Shown piece after piece: positions 36,397 to 43,897 of a stretch of 64,000 bases of DNA. The DNA is taken from the NCBI GenBank assembly GCA_040779335.1, contig JBFONV010000007.1, positions 62,001 through 126,000 of the forward strand, in the 5' to 3' direction. Position numbers and translations under genes: made by a program. Below the pieces are notes generated by a model that searched no databases, was not told where the DNA came from, and was given only the letters and a program-made list of their open reading frames with translations. The DNA comes from JBFONV01 sp040779335 (lineage in GTDB: Bacteria > Pseudomonadota > Gammaproteobacteria > Enterobacterales > Alteromonadaceae). The first letter of the stretch is position 1. Every line of letters starts with the position of its first letter.

Positions 36397-37088
36397 TGAT
36401 CAATCTCTCTGATATACCAGATATTAAGCTAACCAAACAAAAAGGCTACCGATTAATTAATTCTAAATTTCCGCCAATTTCACTTTTTGATGATGTTGCT
36501 AGTGCGGATGAATTTGAGCTGTTGTATGAGTTACAAGCACTGACAAATCCACGTATTCAGAATGAAATAGGCAATATTAACTTGATTGCTAAGGAAGATA
36601 TTCCTTTCCACATTAATGGTTGTTCATATGCAACCGCTCCTTTTACGCATGTTAATCCAGAAGGTAGCCGGTTTAGCGATGGTATGTATGGCGTGCTTTA
36701 CATTGGTGATTCATTTGATACTGCTATAGCCGAAACAAGGTACCACCAAAATAAAATATTCAACAATATTGAAGGACTTCACTATGACGTAGTCACCATG
36801 AGAGGCCTTACTTGTTATTTTTCAGGCTGTTTTGCCGATGTAACCTCTTATCATAAAAGCATTTATCATCCAAATGACTACAGTGATTCTCAGCAGTTAG
36901 CGAAAGTGTTGTATAAACAAAAACGACAAGGGTTGGCGTACCTGTCAGTACGCAATCCAGAAGCAAAATGTTGGGCACTTTTTACCCCTAAATATGTCAG
37001 CGAAATTAAACAAACTGCTCATTTTGAATTCATTTATGATGGTAACTCAATCACTCGTGTTGAAACTATTTCAAAAGTTAGAGCTTAG
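36390..37088 (+). CDS. RES-domain toxin (NAD+-targeting)
   Basis: A 232-aa toxin of the RES family, whose characterised members degrade NAD+ (as phosphorylase or glycohydrolase) or modify proteins with it. The RES core is seen in GSRFSDGMYGVLYIGDSFDT followed by AIAETRYHQ, with the conserved Arg, Tyr and Glu, and QGLAYLSVRNPEAKC near the end. It is longer than typical RES toxins (about 150-180 aa) by an N-terminal extension of about 80 residues. Paired directly with the Xre/DUF2384 antitoxin. Confidence 0.9.
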   Translation: MVMINLSDIPDIKLTKQKGYRLINSKFPPISLFDDVASADEFELLYELQALTNPRIQNEIGNINLIAKEDIPFHINGCSYATAPFTHVNPEGSRFSDGMYGVLYIGDSFDTAIAETRYHQNKIFNNIEGLHYDVVTMRGLTCYFSGCFADVTSYHKSIYHPNDYSDSQQLAKVLYKQKRQGLAYLSVRNPEAKCWALFTPKYVSEIKQTAHFEFIYDGNSITRVETISKVRA

Positions 37089-37250
37089 CTGCTTGGTATT
37101 AAACCTTCTTTAGTTTAGTCGAGGGTAACTGGTCATCAATTATTTTTAAACGACCTGTTGATTATGATTTTTTGATGAGAATATTAGTTCATGAATTTTC
37201 ATGATCTATAGCTTATACTCACTAAAACGGTCATGCGTGAGTAACTGGTT

Positions 37251-39320
37251 ATGTTACGTAGTGTAAATCACTGCTATTTATGCCTTTTAATATTATTTAG
37301 TCTTTCCATAAATGCGTCAGAGCAGCAAAGCGAGGATTTATTATCACTTTCACTTGAAGAACTCTTAAATTTAGAAGTTACCGTGGCGGCACGCAAAAAT
37401 GAATCTTGGTTATCTTCCTCAGGCACCGTATATGTTATAAAACGCTCAGATATCGAGAGTTATGGTTGGCGTGATCTCAAAGAAATATTAGCAACCGTAC
37501 CCAACATGGATTATTTCTACCAATGGGGCTGGCTGCCTGGTGGACAGCGAGGGTTTACTGGCAATATGTCCGGCACGTTAATGTTAATCGACGGACGGGA
37601 AGTACAAAACCTGTTGGCGAATGAAGCCTTTATAATGAATAATTTTCCGTCGGCTAGGATTGAACGGGTTGAAATATTACAAGGTCCAAATTCCACCCTA
37701 TACGGAGGCAACGCCGCTCAAGGTGTTATTAATGTAATTACTCGCCTCAATCAGAATGAAAATGAAGTAAGTATGCTAATTGGTGAAGCCAATACTAAGC
37801 ATGGACATGTATTATTTAATCATTCGTTTAAGCATGCTGACTTTTCCCTGTCTGCAAGCTATTTCAGTAGCGATCTTGATTATGATGAGCTACGTGAATT
37901 TGTTGTTGATGATAATGAATTTAGCCGTAACCTAAATAGAGATCCGCTAAGAAATCATAATGTTAAGGACTTTAGAAATAAGGAAGATAATGTAACGTTA
38001 GATGCAACATTACGCACAGATTACTTTTATTTGGGTTCAAACATTACTCGCACACAAAACGTCAGTGGTATTGAAGCGGTTGCTTATGATTACGTCACTG
38101 GTGACGATTCTTATCGCGGCTATGCTCACTATTTTCTCGGTAATGACTACCAAATCTCTGATAAATTATCGGGCAATATTGAAGTCAGTTATTTTAGCGA
38201 GTATAAAGAAAAGTATCGACTTACCGCCATCATTCCTGCTGACGCTCAAAACTATAATGATTTAACCCTGTTTACAGAACGAGAGGATATTGGTCCTTCT
38301 GATCGAATACGGTTTAAAACTCAATGGCAATATCAAATAAATGACAATCAAGATTGGATATTAGGCTATGATGCCTGGCGTACAAAAATAGGCCGTAAAA
38401 TAAAGTATCGACAAACCGAAGAAGGCATTACATTAATTACCCCCTCTTCTTGGCCGACTGATAAAGAGAAATCTGACAAACATGCTGTTTATGGGCAATA
38501 TTCTCAAACTTGGAAGTTTGATCAACGTAGTATAAAAATAAGTGCTGGGCTTAGATATAACCACCAAGATTTTACTGATTCAAGCTGGCTACCCAGAGCC
38601 AGCTTGGTTTATCAACTAGACAGTAGTCAGGCATTAAAATTTACTTATGGCGAAGCTTTTCGCCCACCAACAATTTTTGAGTTTGATCTCGTTGACGATG
38701 ATGAAATAGAGTCGCAGACCATGAAAATGTTTGAACTGAACTGGAGCAAAGCATTTAAATGGCAGGATATTCAATTCGCCAATATATCAGCGATGTATCA
38801 TATGCGAGCTGAAAATTTCTATCAAAAAACCTTAGATCCGGTGTCTGGTGTCTGGAATACCATTGTAACCGGGCAACATAGTGTAAAAGGGTGGGAAAAT
38901 CAGCTGAACTGGACGGCTAAGCAATGGCAAGGACAGCTATCATTTCGTTATGCTATCCCTGATAAAACCAAAATTAATACCCAAGAAAAAATTCTAGATA
39001 TCCCCAAATACAAAATAAAATTAGGCGTTGCTTATAGCTTCAATGAATATTGGAAAATGGCCGCTTTTATTGATCACTGGGACGACAATTATACTCAAGC
39101 CAATAAATTTGAGTCACCTGGTGTCGAAATTGCTCATATTCCCTCTTGGACAACCGCAAACCTAAATATTTCTTACCGGAAAAAAAGCCATTCATTAGCA
39201 CTTTATATCGAAAATTTATTCGACAGGGAATATTTTCACGGTAATGCTAGAGGTACTTCGCCAGTTAAATACCTTCAACCACCAAGAAATATAAGAATAG
39301 CTTTTACTTACAAATATTAA
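37251..39320 (+). CDS. TonB-dependent outer-membrane receptor
   Basis: A 689-aa receptor with a signal peptide (cut near NASEQ), a plug with VTVAARKNESWLSSSGTVYV, LMLIDGREVQNLLANEAF and ILQGPNSTLYGGNAAQGVIN, and a barrel ending in NIRIAFTYKY with a terminal aromatic residue. It belongs to the same broad class as the receptor at 18461 (both begin LSLEELLNLEV / LPLEQLQHLKV after the signal). The ligand is unknown; no linked transporter or TonB box of a defined class is evident. A strong hairpin follows the gene. Confidence 0.9.
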   Translation: MLRSVNHCYLCLLILFSLSINASEQQSEDLLSLSLEELLNLEVTVAARKNESWLSSSGTVYVIKRSDIESYGWRDLKEILATVPNMDYFYQWGWLPGGQRGFTGNMSGTLMLIDGREVQNLLANEAFIMNNFPSARIERVEILQGPNSTLYGGNAAQGVINVITRLNQNENEVSMLIGEANTKHGHVLFNHSFKHADFSLSASYFSSDLDYDELREFVVDDNEFSRNLNRDPLRNHNVKDFRNKEDNVTLDATLRTDYFYLGSNITRTQNVSGIEAVAYDYVTGDDSYRGYAHYFLGNDYQISDKLSGNIEVSYFSEYKEKYRLTAIIPADAQNYNDLTLFTEREDIGPSDRIRFKTQWQYQINDNQDWILGYDAWRTKIGRKIKYRQTEEGITLITPSSWPTDKEKSDKHAVYGQYSQTWKFDQRSIKISAGLRYNHQDFTDSSWLPRASLVYQLDSSQALKFTYGEAFRPPTIFEFDLVDDDEIESQTMKMFELNWSKAFKWQDIQFANISAMYHMRAENFYQKTLDPVSGVWNTIVTGQHSVKGWENQLNWTAKQWQGQLSFRYAIPDKTKINTQEKILDIPKYKIKLGVAYSFNEYWKMAAFIDHWDDNYTQANKFESPGVEIAHIPSWTTANLNISYRKKSHSLALYIENLFDREYFHGNARGTSPVKYLQPPRNIRIAFTYKY

Positions 39321-39390
39321 GCTTAATAGATCCTAGCTGGCTTTGGCGTTGTCGCTCCATATTTATAGGTTGAGTGGTGGGGATAAAAAG

Positions 39391-39410
39391 AAGGCCCCTA
39401 GAGGGGCCTT
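39391..39410. terminator. strong hairpin between convergent genes
   Basis: AAGGCCCC / GGGGCCTT forms a perfect 8-bp stem with loop TAGA, 70 bp after the receptor stop and 46 bp from the convergent OYE gene. The T-run is short in both directions, but the stability and position support a bidirectional terminator. Confidence 0.7.
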
Positions 39411-39456
39411 CATATAAATCGACAATACCTGTAAAAATTGTGTCGACGAATATTAT

Positions 39457-40500
39457 TTAGACTAAGCTGGTGAGCATTTCATCCGAATATTCAACTAGTT
39501 CGTCTTTATTTTTAACTCTAGCGACATAGTCAGGGTTAGCAATAAAAGGCCGACCTATGGCAATTAAATCGAATTTATTATCGGTGATTGCAGTGCTGGC
39601 TGTTGCAGCGGTATAACTACCTACACCAACTAAGGTTTTATGGTAATGAGCTCTGACATAGCTTGATGCTTGACCACCTAAATAATCAAACTCCATGCTG
39701 TCATCGAAAATACCAATGTGCAAGAAGGCTAAATTGCGTTGTTCTAATTCAGGTAGCAAGTAGTCAAACACATCACGATCACGGCTATCACCAGTCATAT
39801 TAAAATATGCCCCAGGAGAAACTCTTAACGCTGTGCGTTCATTACCGATACGAGCAATAATGGCATCAACCACTTCAAGCGCGAATCGACTCATATTTTT
39901 TGGATTGCCACCATATTCATCGGTGCGCTGGTTGCTGTCATGATGTAAAAATTGGTCGATTAAATAACCATTAGCACCATGAATTTCAATCCCGTCAAAA
40001 CCAGCGGCTATGGCATTTTCTGCCGCTTGAGCATAGTCATTCACTAACGTGGCTATTTCTGCTTTTGTCGCAGGCTTAGGTGTTTGATAAGTGAGTTCAC
40101 GCATACGCGGAACACTTCCTTCTACCGCAATTGCCGAAGGTGCTATAACGTCAGTGCCGTCATAAAAAAATGGATGTGCAACTCGTCCCGTATGCCATAA
40201 CTGCGCAAAAATTTTACCGCCGTTTTGATGTACAGCATCAGTAACAACTTGCCAGCCCTTAATTTGCTCAGCAGTGAAAAGTCCGGGTGTGTTTGGGTAA
40301 CCTTGACCGTCTGGGCGAATAATTGTTGCTTCAGAGATAATTAAACCAGCTTCAGCTCTTCGCGCGTAATAATCTGCCATCAACTGAGTTGGGACTAAGT
40401 TATCATCAGCCATGCAGCGAGTTAAAGGTGCCATCAATATACGATTATTCAGGGTAATCGTATCGTTTAGAGCGTAAGGTTGAAATAAAATATCAGTCAT
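39457..40500 (-). CDS. Old Yellow Enzyme family alkene reductase
   Basis: A 347-aa FMN flavoprotein of the OYE/NemA class, which reduces activated double bonds and nitro compounds such as N-ethylmaleimide with NAD(P)H. The FMN/substrate motifs are ILMAPLTRCMAD, LWHTGRVAHPFFYDG, FDGIEIHGANGYLIDQFLHH (the HxxN pair), and AIGRPFIANPDYVAR. A divergent TetR gene and three operators lie upstream, the same logic as nemRA of E. coli, so induction by electrophiles is the likely control. Confidence 0.94.
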   Translation of the reverse strand: MTDILFQPYALNDTITLNNRILMAPLTRCMADDNLVPTQLMADYYARRAEAGLIISEATIIRPDGQGYPNTPGLFTAEQIKGWQVVTDAVHQNGGKIFAQLWHTGRVAHPFFYDGTDVIAPSAIAVEGSVPRMRELTYQTPKPATKAEIATLVNDYAQAAENAIAAGFDGIEIHGANGYLIDQFLHHDSNQRTDEYGGNPKNMSRFALEVVDAIIARIGNERTALRVSPGAYFNMTGDSRDRDVFDYLLPELEQRNLAFLHIGIFDDSMEFDYLGGQASSYVRAHYHKTLVGVGSYTAATASTAITDNKFDLIAIGRPFIANPDYVARVKNKDELVEYSDEMLTSLV

Positions 40501-40515
40501 AATGGTTTCCCATAC

Positions 40516-40596
40516 TTGAATATTCGTTCAAGATAATGTTTTTTGAATAAACATTCAAGTATTATTTTTGAATGATCACTCAATATTAAGTATAAT
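40516..40596. promoter_or_regulatory. divergent promoters with three TetR operators
   Basis: Three 16-bp dyads of the form TTGAA-N6-TTCAA occur at 40516-40531, 40543-40558 (perfect 6-bp arms) and 40568-40583 (TTGAATGATCACTCAA). The rightward promoter has -35 TTGAAT (40568-40573) and -10 TATAAT (40591-40596) with a 17-bp spacer. The leftward one has -35 TTGAAT (40558-40553) and -10 TATCTT (40535-40530), also 17 bp. Operator copies cover both -35 boxes and the leftward -10, fitting repression of both genes. Confidence 0.75.
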
Positions 40597-40628
40597 AGTC
40601 GAAATTCTTTCTGGTATGTGAACGACTA

Positions 40629-41210
40629 ATGCGAAATGCTGAGTTTGATAAAGAAAAAGTATTAAGGTCTGCGATGACGGCATTTATGCGTAAAGGTTAT
40701 GGCAAAACCAGCATGCAAGATTTAACGAAAGCAACGGGGCTGCATCCCGGTTCTATCTACTGCGCATTTACCAATAAACGAGGTTTGTTATTGGCGGCGC
40801 TTGAGCAGTATCGATTAGATCGTCATGCTGAATTTGAGCGATTTTTTTCGGGCGAAGCTCCGGTATTAGCTCAGTTAAAAGCCTATCTAGATAACATTGT
40901 CATTGAATGTTTAAGTTGTGATGCCGCACAAGCATGTTTGTTAACTAAAGCACTGAACGAAATAGCCGAACAAGATGACGAAATAAGAATGATTATTTCC
41001 GATAATTTAACTTTATGGCAGCAAGCAATAGCCGATAAATTTGCATATGCTCAACAAGCAAATGAGTTAGCCGCAGACAAAAATAGCCAGCAGTTAGCGC
41101 AATATTTTGTTATGGGAATATATGGGCTGAGAACGTATGCGCATACACATCCTTCCGCGGAAACATTGCAACAGCTTGCCAATAAACTGTACGATGATGT
41201 TTGTGGTTAA
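40629..41210 (+). CDS. TetR/AcrR family repressor, NemR-like
   Basis: A 193-aa repressor with a TetR helix-turn-helix (VLRSAMTAFMRKGYGKTSMQ, LTKATGLHPGSIYCAF) and a C-terminal ligand domain. Cysteines are present at IECLSCDAAQACLLT, in the region where NemR-type repressors sense electrophiles. The divergent OYE gene and shared operators point to local control. Start chosen at ATG 40629. Confidence 0.9.
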   Translation: MRNAEFDKEKVLRSAMTAFMRKGYGKTSMQDLTKATGLHPGSIYCAFTNKRGLLLAALEQYRLDRHAEFERFFSGEAPVLAQLKAYLDNIVIECLSCDAAQACLLTKALNEIAEQDDEIRMIISDNLTLWQQAIADKFAYAQQANELAADKNSQQLAQYFVMGIYGLRTYAHTHPSAETLQQLANKLYDDVCG

Positions 41211-41241
41211 AATTTTATACAAACGTTAGGTTGATCCAGGT

Positions 41242-41712
41242 ATGATGATTCAATTGCAAGACTGGCTATTAAACACAGAAACCGGTGCTATTGCGCTAGC
41301 AAGTGAGCAGGGCTTAATTGAGCATGCACGATTGGATCAGGTTCCTTTGGAACTATTATTGTGTTTAATTCGATATCAAGGCGAAGATGTCACCAGACAA
41401 ACTATGCTAGACGAAGTTTGGCCCAATAAAGAAGTCAGCGAAGATGTAGTTTCCGCTAGTATCAGTCAAATTCGTAAAGTTTTGGGTGATAAAGCTCGCA
41501 GCCCCACGTTTATTAAAACGGTTCCTAAGGTTGGTTATCGTTTAATCGCTGCTGTGACTGAGCATCAGGAAGTCAGTAACCAGCCAGAAAATGTGACTGA
41601 TAATGTGGCATCTGACACTCAAGTTGATGATAAAAAATTTCCCATGATTTATCGTTTTATTTTGCTGTTATTGTTGATTTTTCTCTATTGGACCTATAAC
41701 GGCAACCCATAA
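41242..41712 (+). CDS. short membrane-anchored winged-helix regulator
   Basis: A 156-aa protein with an OmpR/ToxR-type winged helix (about 10-100: DQVPLELLLCLIRYQG, VVSASISQIRKVLGDKARSP, FIKTVPKVGYRL), an acidic linker and one C-terminal membrane helix (about 135-152), with only about 5 residues beyond it. It lacks the periplasmic domain of CadC/ToxR, so signals would have to come through membrane partners. It follows the TetR gene by 31 bp and is followed by a hairpin and an exported protein of unknown function. Confidence 0.88.
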   Translation: MMIQLQDWLLNTETGAIALASEQGLIEHARLDQVPLELLLCLIRYQGEDVTRQTMLDEVWPNKEVSEDVVSASISQIRKVLGDKARSPTFIKTVPKVGYRLIAAVTEHQEVSNQPENVTDNVASDTQVDDKKFPMIYRFILLLLLIFLYWTYNGNP

Positions 41713-41724
41713 AAATTACCTGTT

Positions 41725-41756
41725 TGCCGTTAACGGCACCTTATTACGAAGGTGCC
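41725..41756. terminator. two overlapping hairpins after the winged-helix gene
   Basis: A 14-bp palindrome TGCCGTTAACGGCA (41725-41738) overlaps the first arm of the hairpin GGCACCTT / AAGGTGCC (41735-41756, 6-nt loop). Only one can form at a time. No T-run follows. It lies between the winged-helix gene and the exported-protein gene. Confidence 0.45.
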
Positions 41757-41897
41757 ACAATGCAACAAATTTGTATCAAAGCTTTTCAATTCGATAATTT
41801 CTCTAGTAATTTTATCGCACTTTAATCAATATACATTGTCTTATTACGTCAGCTATAACGCGTCAATTTCTAATGTATTTTATACGGAAATATATCA

Positions 41898-42731
41898 ATG
41901 TTTACTAAAACCAAAATTCAGACTCTCGCACTTATCGAACGAAAGCATTTATCTCGGGTCTTTTTATTATTGACCGCGGTAATCGGCAATGCTTATGCAG
42001 ACGGCTTAAATGATTTAAACGCTGCCTTAGAGCGGTTGCAAGGTACGGAGGCAATTTCTGCTGAACTTGAATCCTCTTTTACTGAAATTAGAGATGCAGG
42101 CGAAGATGTCAAAAAAGGCTTAGCTACAGTTTGGTTAGATGATAATGCCAAAGGCCTGAAAGTGACTTATAGCAAAGAAGTGATCAAGAATATTGAGCTT
42201 GAAGCACAATTAAGAATTGAAAATGAAGACGCAGATACGCCGACATTAAATGCGGTAAATGATTTACGTGCCGCCACGATCAGAGAAATGTTATCAGCGA
42301 ATAAGGCCATCGCTCGTCGTGTTAGTCAGGCTACTTTTATTGATGAGCAGCAAGTGGATTTTCAAGGGCAGATGGTCCGACAATTAAATTTTGAATTACC
42401 ATTAAAGGCCGTCATCAAAGATAAAAAAGTCAGAGAATATGTGAAAAAATTCTCGGCAAAATATCAAATTTTGATAGATGACGAAGGTATTCCCTTTCAA
42501 ACTACTTTAGATTATCAGGGCAAAGGACGCGCTTATATTGTCTTGAGCATGAAGGCTAAAGGTTCAAGAGTATCAAAATATACCGTAGTCTCAGACCGGT
42601 TAGTGAGATTAAGCAGTCACCATGTCGGTAGCTATTCATCGACATTTGGTGACACCGAGACGACAGAAGAAGATAAAATTGAATTGAAAACAAGTTTGGC
42701 CGCTAATAACGATAATTTGACGGCAAACTAA
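41898..42731 (+). CDS. exported hypothetical protein
   Basis: A 277-aa protein with a long N-terminus and a signal segment cut near NAYADG. The mature part is mostly hydrophilic, with helical (ALERLQGTEAISAELESSFT) and strand-rich stretches (VKKFSAKYQILIDDEGIPFQ, AYIVLSMKAKGSRVSKYTVV). The pattern of a lipoprotein-carrier-like or sheet-rich periplasmic domain is possible, but I do not recognise a family. It may be the target of the winged-helix gene upstream. Confidence 0.6.
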   Translation: MFTKTKIQTLALIERKHLSRVFLLLTAVIGNAYADGLNDLNAALERLQGTEAISAELESSFTEIRDAGEDVKKGLATVWLDDNAKGLKVTYSKEVIKNIELEAQLRIENEDADTPTLNAVNDLRAATIREMLSANKAIARRVSQATFIDEQQVDFQGQMVRQLNFELPLKAVIKDKKVREYVKKFSAKYQILIDDEGIPFQTTLDYQGKGRAYIVLSMKAKGSRVSKYTVVSDRLVRLSSHHVGSYSSTFGDTETTEEDKIELKTSLAANNDNLTAN

Positions 42732-42786
42732 TTTCACGCCACATTACTGTCTATTAGGTGCTATGTCGGCAAACAGGCGTGTTAGT

Positions 42787-43275
42787 TTATTGTGCACTGA
42801 TATTAGTGATATAGCGGTGCTTTCTTCCTTGGAAACTGTCGAATAATTGTTGATGGGCGCTAAGAGAGAAAACGTCATCGCGTTGTTCGTAAGCTTTTAT
42901 CCAGTTAATCAGCATGGCTAAATTTTCGTCTTGTGCCTGTTTTGAGGGATACTTATGAGGCTCCCACGGACGAGATTTGGCATTTTTGATGCAGTCATCA
43001 ACGGTTAAATCCATAAAAATAATTTCATTTGCCTGATCAAGCAACAATGTTAGCAGATCGCTATAACAACCTTCTATCACCCAGTTGGAATGTTGCTGAG
43101 TAAACTTATTGATGTCAGCGTATGCTTTTTCAATAGTAGTGCGTTCTGGTGGAGATGTTGGCAGCCAAGCTAAAGTATCTAAGTCTAAGTGAGCGAGTTG
43201 TTTAGTGTTAGCTAGCTTTTTGGCGAGTGTCGATTTTCCTGATCCAGAATTACCGAAAATTAGAATTTTTTCCAC
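42787..43275 (-). CDS. P-loop kinase-like NTPase
   Basis: A 162-aa cytoplasmic protein with a Walker A at the N-terminus (ILIFGNSGSGKSTLAKKLA), a DLDT motif (HLDLDTLAWLPTSPP) and a Walker B-like strand (EIIFMDLTVDDCI) followed by an Arg-rich lid (KSRPWEPHKY). The layout matches the adenylate/shikimate-kinase-like group of small NTPases of the FlaR/topology-modulation type. Substrate is unknown. Transcribed alone, convergent with the exported protein. Confidence 0.82.
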   Translation of the reverse strand: MEKILIFGNSGSGKSTLAKKLANTKQLAHLDLDTLAWLPTSPPERTTIEKAYADINKFTQQHSNWVIEGCYSDLLTLLLDQANEIIFMDLTVDDCIKNAKSRPWEPHKYPSKQAQDENLAMLINWIKAYEQRDDVFSLSAHQQLFDSFQGRKHRYITNISAQ

Positions 43276-43646
43276 AATATATACGTCCTTTTAGAGTGAC
43301 GCTCCGCAAACAGTCTTGATGGAGAGGTTGCAAAATTATCATTAATCACAGTATTAAGCATCAGCTTATAATTATTAAAAATTGATAGGGCTATTGATAA
43401 CATAAAATTTCTCAAAAACACTTATTGAAATAAATATTTTTCCAATGAAAAAAAGAAAAACACTTTGATATTGTCGCTGAGCGTTGCCCTTTCTCGCTTA
43501 TGTTTTTTTGTTATTTATAGATGTCATATTTCTTTAAAAATATTTTAATAATTGTCTGGTAATGGTCATCAATTCTGGTAATCTCTTACCTCGCTAATTT
43601 CATTTAGATTGTTCTTTGAGCAAATAGAAAATAGCAAGGATAAAAA

Positions 43647-43797
43647 TTATCCACAATTATAAAAATAATAACATTGTGTTTTAAAAGGATTTACTTCTCA
43701 CCTTTTTTCAATGATTTCAATAATTTATAATAAAACAAACGCAGCAGCTTTATAGTTGGTGTGATTTTTGTCGTGTTTTTCAACAAAGTTATCCACA
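43647..43797 (+). promoter_or_regulatory. two consensus DnaA boxes upstream of polA
   Basis: TTATCCACA occurs exactly at 43647-43655 and 43789-43797, both in the same orientation, in the AT-rich 622-bp gap before polA. The rest of the gap (43276-43897) holds A/T tracts and no gene or clear sigma-70 promoter that I can support. DnaA binding here could control polA. Confidence 0.6.
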
Positions 43798-43897
43798 AAT
43801 GATGCTTGAATATATCGTTTTATTCGCTAACGGCAGTGGAGAGAATAATGCGATTATGGCATCCTTAATACTTCTATAGTTATATACAAAATTTATC

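Noticed and set aside
43276..43897. Chromosomal origin oriC upstream of polA
   Set aside because: Only two exact DnaA boxes, no GATC cluster, no 13-mer array and no dnaA, gidA or mnmG gene nearby.
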